Assembly: GCF_021531375.1 (NCBI RefSeq)
Contig: NZ_JADYTU010000003.1
Location: 1 to 64,000, forward strand
Length of the DNA: 64,000 bases
Origin: Pseudoflavonifractor phocaeensis
GTDB lineage: Bacteria; Bacillota; Clostridia; Oscillospirales; Oscillospiraceae
Direction of reading: 5' to 3'
Shown: one piece after another, positions 17,917 through 26,229 of the stretch
Numbering within the stretch: position 1 is the first letter of the stretch
Layout of the letters: every line of letters starts with the position of its first letter
Position numbers and translations under genes: made by a program
The notes under the pieces: generated by a model
Seen by the model: the letters and a program-made list of their open reading frames with translations, nothing else
Databases searched by the model: none
Told to the model about the DNA's origin: nothing

Positions 17917-19311
17917 TTAGAACTCGGCGTTGCCGACCGTACGGGGATGCAGCTCCACGTCACGGATGTTGCTGATGCCGGTGAGGTACATGACCATGCG
18001 CTCGAAGCCCAGACCGTAGCCGGCGTGGCGGCAGGAGCCGTACCGACGCAGGTCGCAGTACCACCAGTAGTCCTCGGGGTTCATGCCCAGCTCCTTGATG
18101 CGGGCCTCCAGAATGTCGATGCGCTCCTCACGCTGGGAGCCGCCGATGATCTCGCCGATGCCGGGGACCAGACAGTCGGCGGCGGCCACGGTCTTGCCGT
18201 CGTCATTGAGGCGCATGTAGAAGGCCTTGATCTCCTTGGGGTAATCGGTGACAAAGACAGGGCGCTTGAACACCTGCTCGGTGAGGTAGCGCTCGTGCTC
18301 AGTCTGCAGGTCGGTGCCCCAGTCCACCTTGTAGTCAAACTTGTCGTTGACCTTCTTCAGGATCTCCACCGCTTCGGTGTAGCTGACCCGGCCGAAGTCG
18401 GAGTTGGCCACATGCTCCAGCCGCTCCTTCAGGCCCTTGTCCACGAAGGAGTTGAAGAAGTTGATCTCGTCGGGGCACTTCTCCAGCACATAGTTGATGA
18501 TATACTTGATCATGGCCTCGGCGGTGTCCATGTAGTCGTTCAGGTCGGCGAAGGCCATCTCGGGCTCGATCATCCAGAACTCGGCGGCGTGGCGGGCGGT
18601 GTTGGAGTTCTCGGCCCGGAAGGTGGGACCGAAGGTGTACACGTTGCCGAAGGCCATGGCAAAGTTCTCGCAGTTGAGCTGGCCGGACACGGTGAGGCTG
18701 GTCTTCTTGCCGAAGAAGTCCTGGGAGTAGTCAACCTGGCCGTCCTCGGTCTTGGGGACGTTGTTCAGGTCCAGGGTAGTCACCTGGAACATCTCGCCGG
18801 CGCCCTCGCAGTCGGAGCCGGTGATGATGGGGGTGTGGACATAGACGAAGCCCCGGTCCTGGAAGAAGCAGTGGATGGCGTGGGCGGCGGTGCTGCGGAC
18901 CCGGAAGGCGGCGGAGAACAGGTTGGTCCGGGGACGCAGGTGCTGGATGGTCCGCAGGAACTCCACGCTGTGGCGCTTTTTCTGCAGGGGGTAGTCGGGG
19001 GCGGAGGGGCCCTCCACGGCGATGGAGGCGGCCTTCACCTCCAGAGGCTGCTTGGCCTCGGGGGTCAGGACCACTTGGCCCTTGACGATGAGGGCGGCGC
19101 CCACGTTCTGGGAAGCGATCTCCTTGTAGTTATCCAGGACGTTGGCGTCCATGACCACCTGGAGGTTCTTGAAGCAGGAGCCGTCGTTAAGCTCGATAAA
19201 GCCGAAAGTCTTCATGTCCCGGATGGTCCGGGCCCAGCCGCAGACGGTGACGGTCTGGCCGCCCAGAGCCTCCCGGTCGGCGAAGACGGCGGCGATGGTG
19301 GTGCGTTCCAT
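17917..19311 (-). CDS. asnS: Asparaginyl-tRNA synthetase
   Basis: A 464-aa class II synthetase that charges tRNA-Asn. The OB-fold anticodon-binding domain covers residues 15-105 ([24 protein letters not shown]). Motif 2 is [21 protein letters not shown] and motif 3 is [13 protein letters not shown]. Its length is typical. GGAGAGG lies eight bases before the ATG. It has its own promoter (19383-19411) and a 5' leader hairpin. Confidence 0.95.
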   Translation of the reverse strand: MERTTIAAVFADREALGGQTVTVCGWARTIRDMKTFGFIELNDGSCFKNLQVVMDANVLDNYKEIASQNVGAALIVKGQVVLTPEAKQPLEVKAASIAVEGPSAPDYPLQKKRHSVEFLRTIQHLRPRTNLFSAAFRVRSTAAHAIHCFFQDRGFVYVHTPIITGSDCEGAGEMFQVTTLDLNNVPKTEDGQVDYSQDFFGKKTSLTVSGQLNCENFAMAFGNVYTFGPTFRAENSNTARHAAEFWMIEPEMAFADLNDYMDTAEAMIKYIINYVLEKCPDEINFFNSFVDKGLKERLEHVANSDFGRVSYTEAVEILKKVNDKFDYKVDWGTDLQTEHERYLTEQVFKRPVFVTDYPKEIKAFYMRLNDDGKTVAAADCLVPGIGEIIGGSQREERIDILEARIKELGMNPEDYWWYCDLRRYGSCRHAGYGLGFERMVMYLTGISNIRDVELHPRTVGNAEF

Positions 19312-19353
19312 AGGTGAATCCTCTCCATATTTTAAAGTATTTGAAATGAGACA

Positions 19354-19380
19354 AATGCGCCCGGAAAACCCGGGCGCATT
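19354..19380 (-). promoter_or_regulatory. Hairpin at the very 5' end of the asnS mRNA
   Basis: AATGCGCCCGG/CCGGGCGCATT, an 11-bp perfect stem. The asnS -10 ends at 19383, so the hairpin would begin within the first few transcribed bases. There is no T-run on the minus strand, so it looks like an mRNA-protecting stem rather than a terminator. Confidence 0.6.
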
Positions 19381-19382
19381 CT

Positions 19383-19411
19383 ATTATAATTCTTTTTTTC
19401 TGAGTTTACAA
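19383..19411 (-). promoter_or_regulatory. asnS promoter
   Basis: On the minus strand TTGTAA (19406-19411), 17 bp of A-rich spacer, and a consensus TATAAT (19383-19388). Confidence 0.82.
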
Positions 19412-19484
19412 GGGCGGAGGCGGATTTCCCGGCGTTTTTCGGGGAAATTTCTTCCCCCTTGTCCGGCAAAGAACGTGGTCACGC

Positions 19485-19553
19485 TCAGCCCAGAGTCTCC
19501 AACTCGGCCATCCACAGGGAGGCCACGGCGTCGGAGGGCATTCTCCAGTCGTA
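19485..19553 (-). pseudogene. Second, diverged copy of the nadE 3' end
   Basis: Sixty-nine bases that align without gaps to the last 69 bases of nadE (19702-19770), including a stop codon (TGA here, TAA in nadE). The encoded tails share 16 of 22 residues (core DWRMPSDAVA.LWM.EL). It has no start and no promoter, so it is a gene-end remnant. It lies 148 bp beyond the nadE stop, with the palindrome cluster between. Confidence 0.85.
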
Positions 19554-19701
19554 CCCAGAGGACGCCAGCGTCCTCTGGGGGCCCGTTTCATTCAAATGCT
19601 CGGCGAAATTGAATTTCGCCTGCGCAATTCTCCGCTGTGCTCCGAATTTACGCGCCACTGAGCGCGGCGCGCTTGGGCGCGCGAGGCGACTGGGGGAAAG
19701 A
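19554..19701 (-). repeat. Palindromic gene-end element downstream of nadE
   Basis: 148 bp between the two nadE 3' ends. On the plus strand it reads: a perfect 12-bp hairpin CCCAGAGGACGC-CA-GCGTCCTCTGGG (19554-19579) starting exactly where the outer copy ends; GGGGGCCCG (19577-19585); a T-rich spacer; the hairpin GGCGAAATTGAATTTCGCC (19602-19620); then further GCGC palindromes. Order and motifs match 29577-29725 beside htpG and, in part, 27889-27983. Confidence 0.75.
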
Positions 19702-21624
19702 TTATTCCAGACCTGTCAGTTCCTCCATCCACAGGGCAGCCACGGCGTCGGAGGGCATCCGCCAGTCGCCTCTGGGGGACAGGGTGACGGAGCCCACCTT
19801 GGGTCCGTCGGGCAGGCAGGAGCGCTTGAACTGCTGGGCGAAGAAGCGGCGGTAGAAGTTGTTCAGCCACTTGAGGATGGTCTCCCGGCCGTAGGCGTCC
19901 TCCAGGGCGTACAGGGCCAGCCGGTACACCTTTCTGGGGGAGAAACCCCAGCGGACGGCGTAGTACAGGAAGAAATCGTGGAGCTCGTAGGGGCCCACCA
20001 GATCCTCGGTCCTCTGGGCGATCTCTCCCTCCTTGGGGGGCAGCAGCTCGGGGGAGACGGGAGTGTCCAGAATGTCCCGCAGCACAGCGGACAGCTGGGG
20101 GTCCCGGTCCTGATTTTCGTCGGCCACATAGGCCACCAGGTGGCGCACCAGAGTCTTGGGGATGCCGGCGTTGACGGCGTACATGGACATGTGGTCCCCG
20201 TTGTAGGTGGCCCAGCCCAGCGCCAGCTCGGACAGGTCGCCGGTGCCGATGACCAGACCGCCGGACTGGTTGGCGATGTCCATGAGCACCTGGGTGCGCT
20301 CCCGGGCCTGGCCGTTCTCAAAGGTGACGGACAGGTCCTCCATGGACTGGCCAATGTCCCGGAAGTGGACCTTCACCGCCTCGCCGATGTCAATGATCTT
20401 TAGGGCAGCCCCCACCCGCTCGGCCAGCAGCTCCGCGTTGGACTTGGTGCGGGAGGTGGTGCCGAAGCAGGGCATGGTGATGGCCACGATGTCGCTGGCG
20501 GGACGGTCCAGCATGGCCATGGCACGGGCGGTGATGAGCAGCGCCAGCGTGGAGTCCAGTCCGCCGGACAGACCCACCACGGCGGTCTTGGCGTGGGTGT
20601 GGGCCAGCCGCTTTTTCAGCCCCAGAGCGGCCAGGGTCAGGATCTCCTGGCACCGGGCGGCCCGGTCCCCCCGGTCGGCGGGGACAAAGGGGTTCTTGGG
20701 GATGGGACGGGTCAGGGCGGTGTCGCCCACCTCCAGGGAGAAGCAGCGGGGATAGACGTCAGGCGCGGCGGCCGGGAAGGTGGACATCCGCTGACGCTCG
20801 TGGGCCAGCTTTTCCAGATCCAGCTCGGTGACGGTGAGGCCGGTCTCGAACCGGCGCTGGGCCAGAATGGAGCCGTTCTCCGCGATGATGCTGTGGCCGG
20901 CGTAGATCAGGTCGGTGGAGGACTCCCCCCAGCCGGCGTCGGCATAGACATAGCCGCAGACCAGCCGCCCGGAGGTGGCGGCCAGCAGGGTCCGGCGGTA
21001 CTCGTCCTTGCAGACGGTCTCGTCGCTGGCGGAGGGGTTCAGGATCAAAGTCGCGCCCCCCTGGGCCAGGCGGGTGGAGGGGGTGTCCGCCACCCACAGG
21101 TCCTCGCAGATCTCCACCCCCACCGTCAGCAGGGGGAAGTCGGCGCAGCGGAAGATGAGGCCGGTGGAGAAATCCACAGCTTCCTGCCCGGCAAAGGGGA
21201 TGGCGAGGCCCTCCCCCAGCTCACGGCCGGAGGCGAACCAGCGGGCTTCATAAAATTCCGTGTAGTTGGGGATGTTCTGCTTGGGCACCAGTCCCAGCAG
21301 CTTCCCCCGGCACAGCACCGCGGCGCAGTTGAACAGCTTGTGGTTGTACCGGACCGGCAGGCCCAGGGCGATGAGCATATCCACATCCGCCGTCTCGGCC
21401 AGCACCCGCTTCAAAGCCGCCTCGGCGCCCCGGAGCAGGGGCTCCTGCAAAAACAGGTCGCCGCAGGTGTAGCCGGTGAGGCACAGCTCGGGCAGGCACA
21501 GCACTTTGACGCCCTGCTCCGCCCCCTGCCGGATCAGCTCGATGCAGCGGTCCGCGTTGTAGGCGCAGTCCGCCACCCGGACCTCCGGCGTACCGGCGGC
21601 AATTTTGATGAATCCGTCCCGCAT
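19702..21624 (-). CDS. nadE: Glutamine-dependent NAD+ synthase
   Basis: A 640-aa two-domain enzyme that amidates nicotinic acid adenine dinucleotide to NAD+. The N-terminal nitrilase-type glutaminase (residues 1-270) has its Cys in VEICEDLWV. The C-terminal synthetase carries the ATP-pyrophosphatase P-loop VGLSGGLDSTLAL (about residue 350). AAAGGAGG precedes the ATG. The last 23 codons have a diverged duplicate downstream; the working end encodes GDWRMPSDAVAALWMEEL. Monocistronic with promoter 21663-21691. Confidence 0.93.
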   Translation of the reverse strand: MRDGFIKIAAGTPEVRVADCAYNADRCIELIRQGAEQGVKVLCLPELCLTGYTCGDLFLQEPLLRGAEAALKRVLAETADVDMLIALGLPVRYNHKLFNCAAVLCRGKLLGLVPKQNIPNYTEFYEARWFASGRELGEGLAIPFAGQEAVDFSTGLIFRCADFPLLTVGVEICEDLWVADTPSTRLAQGGATLILNPSASDETVCKDEYRRTLLAATSGRLVCGYVYADAGWGESSTDLIYAGHSIIAENGSILAQRRFETGLTVTELDLEKLAHERQRMSTFPAAAPDVYPRCFSLEVGDTALTRPIPKNPFVPADRGDRAARCQEILTLAALGLKKRLAHTHAKTAVVGLSGGLDSTLALLITARAMAMLDRPASDIVAITMPCFGTTSRTKSNAELLAERVGAALKIIDIGEAVKVHFRDIGQSMEDLSVTFENGQARERTQVLMDIANQSGGLVIGTGDLSELALGWATYNGDHMSMYAVNAGIPKTLVRHLVAYVADENQDRDPQLSAVLRDILDTPVSPELLPPKEGEIAQRTEDLVGPYELHDFFLYYAVRWGFSPRKVYRLALYALEDAYGRETILKWLNNFYRRFFAQQFKRSCLPDGPKVGSVTLSPRGDWRMPSDAVAALWMEELTGLE

Positions 21625-21662
21625 AAAAGAGGACCTCCTTTGTCGGTCGCGTGTTGTAACCT

Positions 21663-21691
21663 ATCATATCGTAACCGCCCCGAAATTGCAA
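21663..21691 (-). promoter_or_regulatory. nadE promoter
   Basis: On the minus strand TTGCAA (21686-21691), 17 bp, TATGAT (21663-21668), 38 bp before the start codon. Confidence 0.77.
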
Positions 21692-21715
21692 GGAAAAGGA
21701 CGCCCGGAGGGGCGG

Positions 21716-22702
21716 TCACGTCTCCCCCAGGCGGGCGGCGTCCAGCCTGCGGCGGTAATCCTCCACGGCGGACTGGGGGGCGGTGAGGGTCAGCCCTCCG
21801 TCCAGGCCGAAGAGCCAGCCGAAGAACTGGGGACTCACCACCACGGGCAGGGTGACGGTAAAGTGCTCTTTCCCGTCGGGCACCAGGATCACGTCCTGGC
21901 CGAAGCGGTCCCACACCACGCCGGCCATGTCCCGCCGGCCCCGGAGGGTCACGGTCATCTCCCGGCCCCGGTACATGCCAAAGTGCTTCTCCCCGTAAGA
22001 GGCCAGCTGAAAGTCGGGGTAACTGTCCCGGCCTTCCCGGTCCAGGGAGGTGACCACGATCTCGGTCATCTTATCCACCCGGTAGTGGCGCATCTCCCGG
22101 TGGGCGTGGTCAAAGGCCACCAGATAGTAGTTCTCGCTGCTCCAGATCAGGCCGTAGGGGGAGACGGTGTACCGCCGGCCCTCCCGACGAAAGACCTTCT
22201 GCCGGTGGATGTCGTAGTCGAAATACTTGAAGGTGATGGCCTTCTGACCGGACACGGCGGCGTGGAGCTTGTCCACGTTGTAGTAGATACTCTCGTTCAT
22301 CAGCTTGATCCGGCCGCTGACATAGACCTGGCGCTGGAGCTGCCGGGCCTGGTGGACGCTGGCCAGCCCCTCCAGCTTGCGGATCAGGGCGTCGCTCTTC
22401 TTCTGGGTGATGAACCGGGAGGACTGGACGGCGTCCATGAGCAGCTTCAGCTCGGGGAGCTGAAAGTCCCGCTCCCCCACGAACCAGCCGGCGGACCGGC
22501 CCTTCCGGCACTGGATATCCAGCCCGAACTGGCGCAGGGACTCCAGGTCGTCGTAAATGCTTTTGCGCTCGGCTTTGATGTCGTATTTGGCCAGCTCCTG
22601 GATGAGCTGGGCCACGGTGATGGGGTGGTCCTCGTCGGTCTGGCGAAGGAGGATCCGATAGAGATGGAGCAGCTTGGTCTTCTGGTTGGAGCTTTTTGCC
22701 AT
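21716..22702 (-). CDS. WYL-domain transcriptional regulator
   Basis: A 328-aa regulator. The winged helix covers residues 8-70 (KTKLLHLYRILLRQT...RKSIYDDLESLRQFG). The WYL domain near residues 140-215 contains the YGLIWSSENYYLVAFD segment, and a WCX-like C-terminal region follows. The family senses nucleotides or nucleic-acid ligands; its target is unknown. GGGAG lies upstream of the ATG. An inverted repeat at 22750-22765 may be its own operator. Confidence 0.87.
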   Translation of the reverse strand: MAKSSNQKTKLLHLYRILLRQTDEDHPITVAQLIQELAKYDIKAERKSIYDDLESLRQFGLDIQCRKGRSAGWFVGERDFQLPELKLLMDAVQSSRFITQKKSDALIRKLEGLASVHQARQLQRQVYVSGRIKLMNESIYYNVDKLHAAVSGQKAITFKYFDYDIHRQKVFRREGRRYTVSPYGLIWSSENYYLVAFDHAHREMRHYRVDKMTEIVVTSLDREGRDSYPDFQLASYGEKHFGMYRGREMTVTLRGRRDMAGVVWDRFGQDVILVPDGKEHFTVTLPVVVSPQFFGWLFGLDGGLTLTAPQSAVEDYRRRLDAARLGET

Positions 22703-22749
22703 ATCGTCACTCCCTTTCCTGGAACTGTCTCCAGTGTAGCGGAGGAACT

Positions 22750-22765
22750 GTCCTATAAACAGGAC
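22750..22765. promoter_or_regulatory. Inverted repeat upstream of the WYL regulator gene
   Basis: GTCCTATAAACAGGAC: 5-bp arms around an AT-rich centre, about 50 bp upstream of the WYL gene. Its position suits autoregulation. Confidence 0.45.
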
Positions 22766-22801
22766 TTTTGTTGAGATTCGGACCCAATTGACCGCCAGCG
22801 G

Positions 22802-23134
22802 TCACTGCCAGCTCTCCCACACCTCGGGGTGGTAGCCCACGGTGGCCTGCCGGCCGTTGCGGACGATGGGGGTGCGCAGCAGGGAGGGGTCTTCAAAGAG
22901 GTGGTCCAGCTTGGCCTGGTCGGAGGCCAGATAGGACAGCAGGGCCGCGTCGGGATGGGAGGGGTCCACCATGGCGTCCAGACCTACCGCGTTCTTTACG
23001 CTGGCCAGCTCCCCCCGGCTCATGCCGAATTTTTTCAGATCCACCGCCTGAAATTTGATCCGGCGCTCCTTAAACCACCGCTCCGCCTTTTTGGTGTCGA
23101 AGCACTTGCTTTTTCCAAAGATCTGGATGTTCAT
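22802..23134 (-). CDS. ArsC/Spx-family thioredoxin-fold protein
   Basis: A 110-aa protein of the ArsC/Spx family. The N-terminal NIQIFGKSKCFDTKKAERWFKERRI has the family strand-loop-helix with a single Cys (residue 10), where arsenate reductase has CX(n)R and Spx has CXXC. The C-terminal LLRTPIVRNGRQATVGYHPEVW is typical of the family. A true arsenate reductase role is doubtful without other ars genes. The ATG at 23134 shares its A with the TAA of the gene before it, so the two are coupled. Confidence 0.8.
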   Translation of the reverse strand: MNIQIFGKSKCFDTKKAERWFKERRIKFQAVDLKKFGMSRGELASVKNAVGLDAMVDPSHPDAALLSYLASDQAKLDHLFEDPSLLRTPIVRNGRQATVGYHPEVWESWQ

Positions 23135-23349
23135 TACGTCTCTCCTATCCAGCGGAACCGGGGGCCGGAATAGCCGTCCCGCTCCACTCTCTCGTTCCAC
23201 ATGGCGGCGGGCCGGACCCACAGCCCGCGGTCTCCATACAGCGCCCGGTACACCACCATGGGTTCTCCGGTCTCGGAGTGGACGGCGGTGCCCAGCAGTT
23301 CATAGTCTTTCCCTTTGAAATGGCGGTAACGGCCCGGTCTGAGCTCCAT
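23134..23349 (-). CDS. DUF1653 protein
   Basis: A 71-aa protein with the DUF1653 signature: GRYRHFKGKDYELLG, then HSETGEPMVVYRALYGD and WVRPAAMWNERV. Function unknown. GGAGG lies eight bases before the ATG at 23349. It overlaps the ArsC-like gene by one base. Confidence 0.85.
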   Translation of the reverse strand: MELRPGRYRHFKGKDYELLGTAVHSETGEPMVVYRALYGDRGLWVRPAAMWNERVERDGYSGPRFRWIGET

Positions 23350-23384
23350 GCCTTCGCCTCCTTCTTGTCGTTTGGCTGGAAAAA

Positions 23385-23413
23385 AGTATACCATGGTCCG
23401 GCTTTTGGGACAA
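23385..23413 (-). promoter_or_regulatory. Promoter of the DUF1653 / ArsC-like pair
   Basis: On the minus strand TTGTCC (23408-23413), 17 bp, TATACT (23385-23390). Confidence 0.65.
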
Positions 23414-23493
23414 GAGGTTCCGGGATGAAAGCCGGGGAAACAGCCATACTAACCGTCACAGACTACAACGGACGGAAGGACGGTTCAAAAGCG

Positions 23494-25857
23494 ATGAAAG
23501 CTGTCATTATGGCCGGCGGAGAGGGCACCCGCCTGCGGCCCCTGTCCCTGGGCCGGCCCAAGCCCATGACCCCCTTACTGGGCCGCCCGGTGATGGAGCA
23601 CATCATCTCCCTGCTGAAAAGGCACGGCGTCACCGACATCTGCGTCACCCTGTGCTACCAGCCCCAGGCGGTGACCGACTACTTCGGCAGCGGGGAGCGG
23701 CTGGGGGTCCGGCTGACCTATTTCGTGGAGGAGGAGCCTCTGGGCACCGCGGGCAGCGTGAAGAACTGCATGTCCCATCTGGGCCGGGAAGACTTTTTGG
23801 TCATCAGCGGGGACTGTGTCTGCGACCTGGATCTCAGCCGCCTGGCCGCCTTCCACCGGGAGAAGAAGGCGGCGGCTACGCTGGCCCTTTACTCCCACAG
23901 CGCTCCCCTGGAGTACGGCCTTGTGGTCACCGATCCCACGGGCAGGGTGGAGCGGTTTGTGGAGAAGCCCGCCTGGGGCCAGGTGGTCACCGACCGGATC
24001 AACACGGGGATCTATCTCCTCTCTCCCTCAGCCATGGACCGGGTGCCGGACCGGGGGAGCTTTGACTTCGGAAAGGACCTGTTCCCCGCGCTGCTCCGGG
24101 AGGGCGCCCCCCTGTACGGCTGTCCGCTGGAGGGCTACTGGTGCGACATGGGGGACTGCAGGGCCTATTTAAACTGTGTGTGCGACGCGCTGGACGGGAC
24201 TATCAAGCTGGAGCCGGGACTCCCCCGGCGGGGGCCGGGGATCTGGTCCGCCGGGGCGCTGCCTCCGGGGGTGTTCCTGACGCCCCCCTGCTGGATCGGG
24301 CCGGGGGCGGTCATCGGGGCGGGAGCCAAGCTGGGTCCCTGGGCCGTGGTGGGCCGGGGAGCGGAGGTGGGGTCCAAGGCCGTCCTCCGGCGGTCGGTGC
24401 TGCTGGAGGGGGCCTCGGCAGGTCCGGGCGCCGCCCTGTCCGGCGCGATCTTGTGCCCGGGCGCCGCCGCCGGTCAGGGCGCGGTGCTGAAGGAAGGGGC
24501 GGTACTGGGGGAAAACGCCCTGGCGCAGGAGCGGGCCGTCCTGCTGGAGCGGGTCCGGCTGTGGCCGGGGCAGACCGCCCCAGCCGGGTGCCGCCTGGCC
24601 CGGTCCGTCACCAGCGGCAGTCAAAAGGGCACGCTCCGCTTTGGGGACGGAGGCGTGATCCGGGGGGTTCTGGGGGAAGATCTGGGGCCCGCGGCGCTGC
24701 GGGCGCGGGGCAGCGGCGTGGGGGCGGAGGGCCGGGTAGGGCTGGGCTGCTCCGCCACCCCGGGGGCCAAAATGCTGGCCCGGGCGGCGGCGGCAGGGGT
24801 GGCGGCCGCCGGCGGACAGACCTGGTTCCACGGCCTGGAGTGTCCCGTTCAGGGCGCCTGGGCCGCCCGGAAGGAGGAGCTTCCTGTCTCCTTGTTCGTG
24901 GAGCGGGAGGAGGGCGGCCCGGTCTATCTGCACTTTTTTGACCGCCAGGGGCTCCCGCTGGGCCGGGCCAGGGAGCGGAAGCTGGAGCACGCCCTCCTCC
25001 AGGGGGAGTTCCCCCGGGTCCGGGGAGACCGGGTGGGAGAGCTGGAGCAGCTCCGTCTGTCCGCTTTGCTCTGGGCCCAGTCGGTGGCCCGGGAGGCCGC
25101 CTTGGGCCGGAGCGTTCTGCGCCGCGTTACCGTGGCGGTGGGGAAGGACTCCCCCACGGACCGGGCCATCCGGGGCGCGCTGCTGGCCCTGGGCTGTCAG
25201 GTGGAGGACCGGTGGCGGCCCGGCATCCCCGCCTTTTCCGGCAGCCGGGGGGGCTTTCGCCTGTCCGCCCAGGACGAGCGGGGGGCGCTGCTGGACTCGG
25301 GCCAGCTGCTGGCCCTGGTGGCCCTCATTGAGATGGAAAACGGAAGCGGGACAGTGGCCGTCCCCTCCGGGGCCAGCGCCGCGGTGGATCTGGTGGCGGC
25401 GGGCTACGGCGGAACGGTGCTGCGGCTGGACCGGGACGGGGAGGAGGCCCGGGACCGCTACGCCGCGCTGCCCTGGCTGTGGTCGGCCCCCAGCGCCGCC
25501 GCCCGGATCTGCGCCCGGATGGGAACGTCGGGGCAAAAGCTGGAGACCCTGATGTCCAAAACGCCCCGCTTCAACATCTGGAAGCGGGAGGTCCCCCTGT
25601 CCTCGGACCGGGGACGGGTGATGCAGGCCCTGGCCCGGGAGCAGCCCCAGGCCGCCCAGGGAGAGGGCATCCGGGTCCGCACCGGCAGCGGCTGGGTGTA
25701 TCTGGTTCCCCTGGCCCGGCGGCCCGCTCTGCGGGTGATGGCCGAGGGGCCGGATCTGGAGCTGGCCGCCGAGCTGTGCGACTTCTATGCCGACCGGGCG
25801 GCGGCCCTGGACCGGGAGGCCTGCCGACAATGTGTCCAAGACAAGGACAAAAAATAG
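23494..25857 (+). CDS. Sugar-phosphate nucleotidyltransferase fused to a degenerate phosphomannomutase-like domain
   Basis: A 787-aa protein. Residues 1-235 form an intact nucleotidyltransferase (MAGGEGTRLRPLSLGRPKPM, metal-binding SGDCVCD). Residues 262-350 form a hexapeptide left-handed beta helix. From about residue 400 the layout is that of phosphoglucomutase/phosphomannomutase (GRVGLGCSATPGAKMLARA, then DSGQLLALVALIE, and a final EGIRVRTGSGWVYLVP...LRVMAEG). The catalytic landmarks are gone: no phospho-Ser loop (ASHNP), no DGDADR metal loop, and the phosphate loop RPSGTEP is replaced by PLARRP. The mutase part is therefore probably inactive and may be regulatory. The nucleotide and sugar are unknown (GTP/mannose-1-P is the family's usual pair). 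The start follows conservation of MKAVIMAGG. Confidence 0.83.
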   Translation: MKAVIMAGGEGTRLRPLSLGRPKPMTPLLGRPVMEHIISLLKRHGVTDICVTLCYQPQAVTDYFGSGERLGVRLTYFVEEEPLGTAGSVKNCMSHLGREDFLVISGDCVCDLDLSRLAAFHREKKAAATLALYSHSAPLEYGLVVTDPTGRVERFVEKPAWGQVVTDRINTGIYLLSPSAMDRVPDRGSFDFGKDLFPALLREGAPLYGCPLEGYWCDMGDCRAYLNCVCDALDGTIKLEPGLPRRGPGIWSAGALPPGVFLTPPCWIGPGAVIGAGAKLGPWAVVGRGAEVGSKAVLRRSVLLEGASAGPGAALSGAILCPGAAAGQGAVLKEGAVLGENALAQERAVLLERVRLWPGQTAPAGCRLARSVTSGSQKGTLRFGDGGVIRGVLGEDLGPAALRARGSGVGAEGRVGLGCSATPGAKMLARAAAAGVAAAGGQTWFHGLECPVQGAWAARKEELPVSLFVEREEGGPVYLHFFDRQGLPLGRARERKLEHALLQGEFPRVRGDRVGELEQLRLSALLWAQSVAREAALGRSVLRRVTVAVGKDSPTDRAIRGALLALGCQVEDRWRPGIPAFSGSRGGFRLSAQDERGALLDSGQLLALVALIEMENGSGTVAVPSGASAAVDLVAAGYGGTVLRLDRDGEEARDRYAALPWLWSAPSAAARICARMGTSGQKLETLMSKTPRFNIWKREVPLSSDRGRVMQALAREQPQAAQGEGIRVRTGSGWVYLVPLARRPALRVMAEGPDLELAAELCDFYADRAAALDREACRQCVQDKDKK

Positions 25858-26229
25858 TTCTTTTGTTCTCGGGAAACGCATAGTATACTTTTGCAGGAAA
25901 GTGTGTTATACTATGAACATCAAATCTTGATTTATGCGCGAAATGGGGCAGCGGAGAAGAACCTCCGCGCCCCCGCGTTTAAATATTGCCCGGGGACCAG
26001 AACCGTAACAACAGGCGGGGACGGCTCCGGAGCCACCAACCGGACAGGACCCAAACAAGGCGAAGAAGAGAGAGCTGCCCAACCGGCGAGGCAGGGCCGG
26101 GGCCGGACGCCTTCCTTCGTCTCATTGCTGTGCCAGGAGCATGGCTTTTTTGTCATGGGCCCTGCCGTACATCCCAAGAACAGCCCCGCGAAAGAGCGCG
26201 GCGTGACAACGTGAGATTAAGGAGTATTT
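25858..26229 (+). promoter_or_regulatory. Long leader region before the RNase J gene
   Basis: 372 bp without a gene. The perfect inverted repeat CATAGTATA (25879-25887) / TATACTATG (25907-25915), 19 bases apart, overlaps two TATACT -10-like boxes, the second at 25907-25912. The remainder is GC-rich with short palindromes such as GGCTCCGGAGCC. If transcription begins near 25920, the leader is about 300 nt long. No known riboswitch class could be recognised by eye. Confidence 0.45.

Noticed and set aside
22802-23134. Arsenate reductase call for the ArsC/Spx-like gene
   Set aside because: There is no other arsenic gene and the motif is not diagnostic, so only the fold family is given.
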